Of a stretch of DNA of 32,684 bases, positions 13,529 to 20,502 are shown in pieces. This DNA is from an uncultured Eubacteriales bacterium (GTDB lineage: Bacteria; Bacillota; Clostridia; Christensenellales; Aristaeellaceae). The stretch is taken from positions 1-32,684 of the forward strand of contig CACXHB010000096.1 in the NCBI GenBank assembly GCA_902767315.1, in the 5' to 3' direction. Position numbers and translations under genes: made by a program. The notes beneath the pieces are model-generated. The model saw only the letters and a program-made list of their open reading frames with translations. It made no database searches and was not told where the DNA came from. Within the stretch, counting starts at the first letter, position 1, and each line of letters begins with the position of its first letter.

Positions 13529-13572
13529 TCCCGGAATCCTTATCACATTCATAATGATTTATGCGTCGTCTC

Positions 13573-13601
13573 TTGACATTTGCGCCAAATGCGTGTATTA
13601 T
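13573..13601 (+). promoter_or_regulatory. SigmaA-like promoter of the AAA+ ATPase gene
   Basis: A perfect TTGACA (13573-13578) and TATTAT (13596-13601) are 17 bases apart. The leader of about 47 bases ends in AGGGGGG upstream of the ATG. Confidence 0.72.
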
Positions 13602-13654
13602 AAGATATATAAATTTATTTATTATAGGAGCAGCTTGTAGGGGGGCGTATATCT

Positions 13655-15946
13655 ATGGAACTGCCCGGAAAATATTGTATCGGCCTTATTGAAGAAGACA
13701 ATCCGCAAAAATCCTATTTTCGCTTTATGCCGCTGATTCTGGCGGAACAGGACGGCTATCGACCGGTAGACATGCGGGATCAGCTGCCGGAAAACGGCTG
13801 CATCCGCATTGTGCCGGACAAAAACGAATCCAGCCGGTTCAAGGCCCGCATGCGCCGGGTCGGCCGCTATTGCGCGGTGGATCTGCGGGAACATCCCGAG
13901 GAAAACGACAAAATCCGTCCCAACAAAAATTATCACGGGGACGAAACGGAAACCAACGCGTTCATCATCTATTCCGACGTGGTGCGGGAGCTGCCGGAAA
14001 ACGTGCTGGCGGAAATCCTGGAAGTCTCCGCGCCGGAAGACGCGGCGCAGCTGGCCCTGAGCATTCCCACCCCCGGCACCGCCCGGGTGGTATTGGAGGG
14101 CTGCGTGCCCTTCGGCGTGCTCTGGAAATACGCGCCCATGGAGAATCTGGAGCAGGGCGTGGCCCTGACCCGCACGGAGGAGATTGCCGCGCCGGAGGAC
14201 TTCCAGCGCTTTGAGGTCGCCGGTTTCGACGGTCAGACGCACTGCTTCCTGGCCGCCCGCCCGGGCCGCGCGTTGTATCCCCTGCCGGAACCGGCGGCTG
14301 CCGCGCCGGAAGCCCCCCGTCAGGAGGCGCAGCCCCAGTCCGCCCCCGCCCGGGCGGCCTATCCGTGGCTGCATCACGACGCGAGCATCGCCCCCGCGCC
14401 GGTGGATCCCCGGCTGAGTCCCCGGGAACAGACCCGGGCCATGCAGTCCGGCATCAATCCCCGCCGGGGCCGCAGTCTGCAGGAAATCATTGACGAGAAG
14501 TGGCGGCATTCCCGTCTGGATCAATTAGGGCATCCCGTCTCCGAGGCCTACGGCGGCCAGCCGGTGGTCAGCCCCGTGGACCGGGCCTACGACGCGGTAT
14601 CCGCCGCCTGGGAGCACACTGCCGCCCGGCCGGGGCTGGCTCAGGTGCTGTCCCGCATCGACGGCCTGGGGCAGGCCATCGCTCAGGACGCGGATCGTCG
14701 TCTGGCGGAAAATCGGGAAAAGGCGCTGGCGGAATTCCGGGCGCAGCGGGATCAGCTGAACGCGGAAATTGCCGCCGCTCAGGAAAACCGGGAAAAGACC
14801 CTTTCGGACATGCAGGCGGAACTGCGGCAGCGCAACGCCCAGGAATTGGCCCATCAGGAGGAAAAGGTCGCCCAGGCCCAGGAAACCCTGGCGCAGCTGG
14901 ATCAGCGTGCCGCCCAGGCCCGGGAAATTGCCCGGGACGCGGAACAGGCCGTGGCCCGGCTCACCGACGAAACCCTCACCGCCCGTTTGAGCGAATACGC
15001 CGTCAACAGCCGCGCCGCGGATATTCTCATGGAGCTGGGCGCTTCCCGGCGCATTCCCGCCGCGCCTCGGAAGCTGCCCACTCCCATCCACGACATCACC
15101 GTGCACAACCTGGCCAAACGGGTATGCGATTATTTCGCCCAGGCCGGCTGTCCCGTGCATACCGACGAAGCCGTAAACCTGCTGGCCTGTCTGTGTCTTG
15201 GGGATACGCTTTTGATCACCGGCCCCTCCGGCTGCGGCAAGACGCTGTATGCCCGGCTGCTGGCCGAATCCCTGGGTCTCAAGGCCGCCGGCCGGCTGGC
15301 CCGCTATCCCCTGCGTGCCCGGGCCGATCAGGAATATCAGCCGGAATTCTGCGCCGACGCCAAAGAATTCCCCGGCGTGGTCTTTGCCGACGACATCAAT
15401 TCCCTGCCCGGCGCCTGCGCCCGGCTGGTGGCCGACGCGGAGCCCCTCAAGGGCGTAAAGATGGTCATCACCGCCCAGGACGCGCCCTACGGCCTGCCCC
15501 TGGACGCGCGGCTTTTGGATCGGGCCTACACCCTGCGTCTGCAGGCGGAAAGCGCCGCTTCCCCCTGGGAACGTCCCTACGGCAAGCGCCCTCAGGTGGA
15601 CGATTGCGTCACCACCCAGGCGCTGGAAAAGCTCTTTGCCCCCGACGCCCGGAATATCGCTCCCGCCGTGAAGGATCGGCTGGCGAAAATCCGCAGCGCC
15701 CTGGAGCGGTACGGCGTGCTGCTCTCCCGGCGCACCCTGGACGCACTGTGGTTCTATTGCGCCTCGGTCACGCCCTATCTCAGCGTTTCTTCCCTGGAGG
15801 CCTTCGACCTGGCCTTTGCCCAGCGGGCGCTGATGTCCGTGCTGGCGGTGGCCGGTGTGGATGCGCTGCACGCCCTGCCCGGCATTCTGGAGGGCATGCC
15901 CCGGTCACTGGCGCTGTTAAAGCAACCCCTTGCCATCGAATTATAA
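13655..15946 (+). CDS. AAA+ ATPase with unrecognised N-terminal region and central coiled coil
   Basis: This 763-residue cytoplasmic protein has three parts. Residues 1-210 form a mixed alpha/beta region I do not recognise, opening with GKYCIGLIEEDN. After a Pro/Ala/Gln-rich linker, about 330-450 is a strongly charged coiled coil. Residues 480-763 are an AAA+ module with Walker A GPSGCGKT (523-530), Walker B VVFADDIN (575-582, with D-D rather than D-E), a sensor-1-like VITAQDAPYG, and a lid helix bundle. The module recalls MoxR/McrB-like ATPases that remodel or load partners. It is monocistronic, with its own promoter and terminator, so its partner is not identifiable. The start follows AGGGGGG by about 10 bases. 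Confidence 0.85.
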   Translation: MELPGKYCIGLIEEDNPQKSYFRFMPLILAEQDGYRPVDMRDQLPENGCIRIVPDKNESSRFKARMRRVGRYCAVDLREHPEENDKIRPNKNYHGDETETNAFIIYSDVVRELPENVLAEILEVSAPEDAAQLALSIPTPGTARVVLEGCVPFGVLWKYAPMENLEQGVALTRTEEIAAPEDFQRFEVAGFDGQTHCFLAARPGRALYPLPEPAAAAPEAPRQEAQPQSAPARAAYPWLHHDASIAPAPVDPRLSPREQTRAMQSGINPRRGRSLQEIIDEKWRHSRLDQLGHPVSEAYGGQPVVSPVDRAYDAVSAAWEHTAARPGLAQVLSRIDGLGQAIAQDADRRLAENREKALAEFRAQRDQLNAEIAAAQENREKTLSDMQAELRQRNAQELAHQEEKVAQAQETLAQLDQRAAQAREIARDAEQAVARLTDETLTARLSEYAVNSRAADILMELGASRRIPAAPRKLPTPIHDITVHNLAKRVCDYFAQAGCPVHTDEAVNLLACLCLGDTLLITGPSGCGKTLYARLLAESLGLKAAGRLARYPLRARADQEYQPEFCADAKEFPGVVFADDINSLPGACARLVADAEPLKGVKMVITAQDAPYGLPLDARLLDRAYTLRLQAESAASPWERPYGKRPQVDDCVTTQALEKLFAPDARNIAPAVKDRLAKIRSALERYGVLLSRRTLDALWFYCASVTPYLSVSSLEAFDLAFAQRALMSVLAVAGVDALHALPGILEGMPRSLALLKQPLAIEL

Positions 15947-15963
15947 GACCCCAGGTGAGGTTT

Positions 15964-15990
15964 GGAGAGGGCCGCAGCCCTCTCCATTTT
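15964..15990 (+). terminator. Intrinsic terminator of the AAA+ gene
   Basis: GGAGAGGGC (15964-15972) and GCCCTCTCC (15977-15985) form a perfect 9-pair stem with a CGCA loop, followed by ATTTTTA. It begins 17 bases after the stop codon. Confidence 0.88.
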
Positions 15991-15994
15991 TATC

Positions 15995-16107
15995 GGCATT
16001 TTCCGGAGCGCAGCGCAGGAAAATGCCGCCTCCGGGGGGAGGTGCGGAGGGGGGCGGAGCCCCCCTCCGCCAGCGAGGCCCCGCGAACAGCGTTCGCGGG
16101 GCCTCGC
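15995..16107. repeat. Tandem array of very stable hairpins between convergent genes
   Basis: Four palindromes follow one another almost without gaps: a 10-pair stem at 15995-16027, CCTCC/GGAGG at 16029-16042, a 12-pair stem with a GGA loop at 16044-16070, and a perfect 16-pair stem with an AGC loop at 16073-16107. None has a T-run. The array lies between the AAA+ terminator and the end of the convergent envelope operon. It may block convergent transcription, protect mRNA 3' ends, or be a mobile palindromic repeat of the genome. Confidence 0.75.
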
Positions 16108-16113
16108 AATGCT

Positions 16114-17364
16114 TCAGTCTTCGTTTTTCATTCGTTTCGTTTTCTTCCCCGGCCACACCTTAAACAGCACTACGCCGGTCAGCAGGCAGATTACGCCCCA
16201 GCGGGTCAGTGCGCCATACAGCCGAATGGCGGCGATCTGTCGGGTCTGGTATCGGGCGGTCTGGGCCGCGGTACGCAGCAATTCCGTCAGCCGCTGAGAG
16301 ATCTTGCTCCATTCCACGATCACCTCGGGAATCCATTCCGTAAACACGTACATGGGCGCAATCAGCAGCCGCAGAATACCGAAGGCCGCCGCGGCCAGCG
16401 CCGCGTATCCCAGCAATTGGGCGCAGGAGAGGCCCACAACCTTCGCGGCCATGGTCTTAAAATACCGATGCCGGACCTCTTCGTTCCATCCGGTGATCAG
16501 CGAAACCGTGCGGCGGTTCCAGATTTTCAGGCAGGTCGCCAGCAGATACAGGGCGAACACGATCAAAAGCAGCCGCACCAGCATGGTGGCGCGCATGACT
16601 TCTTTGTCCGTGTCCCAATAGCTGCCATCGTTTTCCATCACATCCGCGGCCACATCCTGCAGGGCGCGTTTTTCGCCGTCGCCGCCCTCCCGGCATTCCA
16701 TCAGCACATAATGGGCCTGAATGCGGTCGGCCGCGGCGGTATTCAGAGGAATATAGATTCTGCCCGTATCGGGGTCGGCGTCGCCGGCGCTTGTGTCCGC
16801 CCGCACCACGCCGATAATGGTGTACCAGTTTTCCCCGATCTGCAGCTGAGCGCCCACGGGTTCGTCCGTGGGGAACAGCTGAAAGGCCAGTTTTTCGTCC
16901 AGCACGGCCACCCGGTTTCCCTTTTCATAATCCGTCTGGGTAAACAGCCAGCCGTCGGTGAGGAAATGGGGGTGCACATCCAGCCACCCCTCCCCTACGC
17001 ACACCAGGGTGCTCATCTGGTTCTGCTCCAAGGCGGTGGTAACGGAGGTATCGAAGGCCACCGCGGCCATGCCCGTGGGAACGGTTCCGCCCATCTCCGT
17101 GCGCTTTTCGTTCCAGGCCTTGATCTGCGCCGTCAGCGGGTCGGTGTTGGCCGTCGTATCGGCGGGATCGGCCGCGTCCTCGTCGCCGGCGTCCGCGCCG
17201 GGGTCGGCGGAAGCGGCCGTTTCCGGGGCGGCCGGGGCAATATACTGGGCGAAGGAATCCATGGAATACAGCTTGCACAGGGAGAAAATCAGCAGCGCCA
17301 GCCCCAGCAGCATCAGCACCCTGCCCCGGCGTCCCGAATTCAGTTCCAACAAATGCTTCATCAT
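16114..17364 (-). CDS. MacB/FtsX-like ABC permease without an adjacent ATPase
   Basis: This 416-residue protein has the MacB/FtsX layout. One N-terminal membrane segment (about 15-35) precedes a large extracytoplasmic domain. Three segments follow near 283-305, 325-352 and 390-408. The outer domain holds a MacB_PCD-like stretch (RVAVLDEKLAFQLF, PVGAQLQIGENWYTIIGVV). Such permeases transmit ATP hydrolysis to the outside to move peptides or lipids or to control cell-wall enzymes. No ATP-binding subunit is encoded nearby, which is unusual. The ATG at 17364 overlaps the upstream stop (TGATG), with GGAG about 10 bases before it. It is the last gene of the seven-gene run. Confidence 0.75.
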   Translation of the reverse strand: MMKHLLELNSGRRGRVLMLLGLALLIFSLCKLYSMDSFAQYIAPAAPETAASADPGADAGDEDAADPADTTANTDPLTAQIKAWNEKRTEMGGTVPTGMAAVAFDTSVTTALEQNQMSTLVCVGEGWLDVHPHFLTDGWLFTQTDYEKGNRVAVLDEKLAFQLFPTDEPVGAQLQIGENWYTIIGVVRADTSAGDADPDTGRIYIPLNTAAADRIQAHYVLMECREGGDGEKRALQDVAADVMENDGSYWDTDKEVMRATMLVRLLLIVFALYLLATCLKIWNRRTVSLITGWNEEVRHRYFKTMAAKVVGLSCAQLLGYAALAAAAFGILRLLIAPMYVFTEWIPEVIVEWSKISQRLTELLRTAAQTARYQTRQIAAIRLYGALTRWGVICLLTGVVLFKVWPGKKTKRMKNED

Positions 17365-18698
17365 CAATTCGTGTACTCCATCACGGAGTCACCCTCCGAA
17401 ACGCTGCGGTCTTCCATGTACGCCACCTTCATATAGGTCAGGTCCTCCTGCACGGAAACGGTGCCGCCGGATTCCGCCAGCACGGTGACGCTCTGCTTGG
17501 AAAGCACCTGTTTTTTGGTGCCAAAGGAAGATTCCTGGTCCTGCACCACGAAAACGTAGCGATCATCCCCGCTGCCCCGCACGGCTGCGGCGGGCAGAAG
17601 GGTGCTGCTCTGCTTGGCCTTATATTCCACCTTCACGGTAACCGCGCCGGAGGAAATGGCGTACAGGCCGCCCAGGTTCTTAATGAGCTTTTTGCCCAGT
17701 TTGATGTCGGCATACTTGCCGCCGGCGGCGGTAACGCCCACGGCTTCCACCTTACTTTCCTCGGAAGCGCCGTCCCGGCCGGTGAGGGTAGCGGCCATGC
17801 CCTTGGTGATAGTCAGGGGGCATTCGCTGACGTCCGCCCGCAGTGTGGGCAGTTCATCCTCGGGGCACATGCAGCAATAGGGCTGGGTGGCGTTGAAGGT
17901 ATCCCCGGGCTTGATATTCAGCTTGGTGATATATCCGTCGTCCGGGGCGGCCACGGATTTCAGGGATTCGTTCAGCACCGTCAGCTGGAGCATATTCTGC
18001 TCCGCCTGATCCATCTGCTGCTGATACTTGGCCCGGTCGGTGATATACTGGCGGGTATCGTCGGAGACGGAATAGCGCTCGGCGGTGTCCATGGCCTGCT
18101 GGGCCTGGTCCAGGGCGGCCTTCTTCTCCTGACGGGTTTCGTAGAGGGCCTTCAATTCGTCGGAGGCGTCCTCCGGCAGCGCGTCGTCTTCGCCGGCTTC
18201 CAGGCCGTCCACCTTCAGCCGGGCGCGATAGGCCAGATCCGCGTCCAGCCATTCGGACCGGGCCTGAGAAAGGCCGTCGTAGGCCTGGGCCCAGGCTTCG
18301 TCCGTGCGGCGCAGGCGGATGCCCTTGTCCTCCAGGGCGTTCAGGGCCGCCTGAGCTTCGTTATAGGAATCCCGGTACTGCTGCATGGTTTTATCAAAAT
18401 CCGCCACAGCGCCGGTGAAGATCACGTCGCCCTTTTTCACCTGATAGCCCACCTCGGCCTTGACGCGCTTGACTTCAATGTTCACATCCAGCGCATCGGG
18501 CAGCACCACGTCGTTATTGACGGAAAATTCCAGCGTGCTTTTCAGCTCCACCGATTGGGTGAGCTTTCCGGAGCGGGGCTGGGTCATTTTCACCTTGGCG
18601 GTGGCGATGGTGCGAATGGTGCCGGAAAAGAACATGCACACGGCCACCAGCGCCGCCACGGCGATGAGTCCCTTGATCGCAATTTTCTTAGCCTTCAT
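17364..18698 (-). CDS. HlyD/MacA-type membrane-fusion (periplasmic adaptor-like) protein
   Basis: This 444-residue protein has an N-terminal membrane anchor (about 8-28). The first half of a lipoyl-like domain follows (VKAEVGYQVKKGDVIFTG). A long alpha-helical hairpin spans about 110-260. The second lipoyl half is APDDGYITKLNIKPGDTF, and beta-rich domains end with a membrane-proximal part. This is the order of MacA/HlyD adaptors. Directly beside a MacB-like permease, the natural inference is a MacAB-like complex. In a Gram-positive cell the adaptor would reach into the wall rather than to an outer-membrane channel. The ATG at 18698 has GAGAGGG about 10 bases upstream and is preferred to a TTG three codons earlier. 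Confidence 0.83.
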   Translation of the reverse strand: MKAKKIAIKGLIAVAALVAVCMFFSGTIRTIATAKVKMTQPRSGKLTQSVELKSTLEFSVNNDVVLPDALDVNIEVKRVKAEVGYQVKKGDVIFTGAVADFDKTMQQYRDSYNEAQAALNALEDKGIRLRRTDEAWAQAYDGLSQARSEWLDADLAYRARLKVDGLEAGEDDALPEDASDELKALYETRQEKKAALDQAQQAMDTAERYSVSDDTRQYITDRAKYQQQMDQAEQNMLQLTVLNESLKSVAAPDDGYITKLNIKPGDTFNATQPYCCMCPEDELPTLRADVSECPLTITKGMAATLTGRDGASEESKVEAVGVTAAGGKYADIKLGKKLIKNLGGLYAISSGAVTVKVEYKAKQSSTLLPAAAVRGSGDDRYVFVVQDQESSFGTKKQVLSKQSVTVLAESGGTVSVQEDLTYMKVAYMEDRSVSEGDSVMEYTN

Positions 18699-18721
18699 AA
18701 AACACAACCCTCTCGGTTTTG

Positions 18722-19570
18722 TTATTTCAGTTCGCTGAGCTGAATGCCGTCCAGAATGTCCTTCTGGAAATAGAGATACACAAACAGCGCCGGCAGGATG
18801 TACAGGGTGGCTCCGGCGAATTCCGTGCCCGTGGGCGATGCGGAGAACTGGTTGAACATCACCGACAGGGGCATTTTGTCCGCGTTCTGGGCCAGATACG
18901 TCAGGGGCTGTTCCACCATGTTCCAGCAGTCCGCAAAGCTCAGGGCCACGGCGCAGCCGATGATGGGCTTACACACCGGCAGCACGATGTGGAAAAAGCA
19001 GCGGAAGGTGCCCGCCCCGTCGATTTCGCCGGCTTCCAGAATTTCCTTGGGCAGCCCCAGCATGTACTGGCGCAAAAGGAAAATGTAAAAGGGCGTGAAG
19101 CAATTGGGCAGGATCACCGCCCAGATGGTGTTCATCAGCCCCAGTTTTTTCAGGGTAAGCACATTGGGCACCATGGTCACCTGGAAGGGCAGCAGCATCA
19201 GCATAATGATGCCGAAAAACAGCGCGTCCCGGCCCGGAAAGCGGAACCGGCTGAGGGCGTAGGCCATGGCGGGAATGACGACGGCCTGGCCCAGCAGCAC
19301 CAGCACCGTATACAGGGCGGAATTGCAGAAAAGCCGCAGCACCGCCTCGTCCTCCACCAGGATCTTATAAAACTGGCTGAGGGAGAACTGCTTGGGGGCC
19401 AGCTTGATTTCCATGAACTGGTCCTGATTGTAATTGCCCCGGGTGCCCATATATTCCTTGATTTCCGAAGGGGCACAGAGGGAATAAACGGCGGTGAGCA
19501 ACAGCGGCAGAAGCACCGCCACGGCCACCAGCGTCAGGGCAAAACGGGTGGCGATATGTCTTTTTTCCAT
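18722..19570 (-). CDS. Carbohydrate-type ABC importer permease (MalG-like)
   Basis: This 282-residue permease has six membrane segments. The cytoplasmic EAA loop (EAGEIDGAGTFRCFFHIVLP) docks the ATPase subunit. The N-terminal TM followed by an extracytoplasmic stretch, and the shorter length than the partner fold, fit the MalG/UgpE subfamily of carbohydrate uptake family 1. It follows the MalF-like gene by 14 bases with AAGGAGG before its ATG. The ATPase must come from elsewhere, as is common in Firmicutes, where one MsmX-type ATPase serves several importers. The ligand is unknown; the rest of the operon does not look like sugar catabolism. Confidence 0.9.
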   Translation of the reverse strand: MEKRHIATRFALTLVAVAVLLPLLLTAVYSLCAPSEIKEYMGTRGNYNQDQFMEIKLAPKQFSLSQFYKILVEDEAVLRLFCNSALYTVLVLLGQAVVIPAMAYALSRFRFPGRDALFFGIIMLMLLPFQVTMVPNVLTLKKLGLMNTIWAVILPNCFTPFYIFLLRQYMLGLPKEILEAGEIDGAGTFRCFFHIVLPVCKPIIGCAVALSFADCWNMVEQPLTYLAQNADKMPLSVMFNQFSASPTGTEFAGATLYILPALFVYLYFQKDILDGIQLSELK

Positions 19571-19584
19571 AAAAAAGCGCCTCC

Positions 19585-20439
19585 TTAACCCAGCCGCTTT
19601 TGCAGCCGTTTCTGAATGAAATAAATCACGCCGAAGATGAGAAACACGATGGCCGCGAAGATATAGGCGGCAGTGGTGACCTTTTGATAATTCAAATCCT
19701 CAAACATGTTATTCATGTAATTCTGGAGCGTATAGACGGACTGATCCGGATACGCGCCGGAGATGAAATAAACTTCCTTGAAGATTTTAAAGGAATTGAT
19801 CCAGCAGAGGATGAACACCAGAAAGGCGCTGGGCACGATCATGGGCAGGGTGACATACCAGGCCTGGCGGAAGAACCCCGCGCCCTCCAGCCGGGCGTAT
19901 TCATAATACGGCTCCGGCACGGACTGCATGGCCGCCAGGAAAATCACGATGGCCAGCCCCAGGTTTTTCCACACGAACAGCAGAATCACGGGCACGCGCA
20001 TGGCGGAACCGTCCAGCCAGGAGACCCGGTCCACGCCGATGTCCGTCAAAAACCGGTTGATAGGGCCGCCGTAATCGAACAGCACCAGCCAGATCAGCAA
20101 TATGGCGCAGGAGGGCATGAAATACGGCAGGATGACGCTATTGCGAAAGAAAGCGCCCCGGGGCTTGATGCGATTGAGCAGCATGGCCACCAGAAACGCC
20201 AGCACCCACACCAGCGGCGTGCACACCGCCGAAAAGAACATGGTGTTTTTCAGGCCCAGGCGGAACATGGGGTTTTGCCAGACGGCCCGGTAGTTATCAA
20301 ACCAGACAAAGGCATTCTGGTAGCTGCCGTCGGTGAAGGAATAGTACATGCCCCCGAAGAAGGGGATGACGTAAAACACAAACAGACCGATCAGCCCCGG
20401 CAGCAGAAAGGGCAGGGCGCTCCTTTTCCGATCGAACAC
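19585..20439 (-). CDS. Carbohydrate-type ABC importer permease (MalF/UgpA-like)
   Basis: This 284-residue permease has six membrane segments and the EAA motif YARLEGAGFFRQAWYVTLP. It pairs with the MalG-like protein to form the translocation pore. The opening LPFLLPGLIGLFVFYVIPF is typical of the UgpA/MalF short form. The start is GTG at 20439, with GGAGGG 8 bases upstream; no ATG fits as well. A strong hairpin at 20455-20480 sits directly before this ribosome site and after the solute-binding protein gene. That arrangement often keeps permease levels below those of the binding protein. Confidence 0.9.
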   Translation of the reverse strand: MFDRKRSALPFLLPGLIGLFVFYVIPFFGGMYYSFTDGSYQNAFVWFDNYRAVWQNPMFRLGLKNTMFFSAVCTPLVWVLAFLVAMLLNRIKPRGAFFRNSVILPYFMPSCAILLIWLVLFDYGGPINRFLTDIGVDRVSWLDGSAMRVPVILLFVWKNLGLAIVIFLAAMQSVPEPYYEYARLEGAGFFRQAWYVTLPMIVPSAFLVFILCWINSFKIFKEVYFISGAYPDQSVYTLQNYMNNMFEDLNYQKVTTAAYIFAAIVFLIFGVIYFIQKRLQKRLG

Positions 20440-20454
20440 TTCTTTTCCCTCCAG

Positions 20455-20480
20455 GGCCCACGGCGTTTCCGCCGTGGGCC
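20455..20480 (-). promoter_or_regulatory. Intercistronic hairpin between binding protein and permease genes
   Basis: A perfect 11-pair stem (20455-20465 with 20470-20480) with a 4-base loop and no following T-run on the minus strand. It lies 22 bases after the binding-protein stop and a few bases before the GGAGGG of the permease. It probably stabilises the upstream message or reduces downstream expression. Confidence 0.65.
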
Positions 20481-20502
20481 GGAATCCGAATCTTACAAAT
20501 TT

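Noticed and set aside
14500..17436. A 978-codon plus-strand frame overlapping the AAA+ gene
   Set aside because: Arg/Gly/Pro-rich translation out of frame with the ATPase motifs, running through the hairpin array and into the convergent gene.
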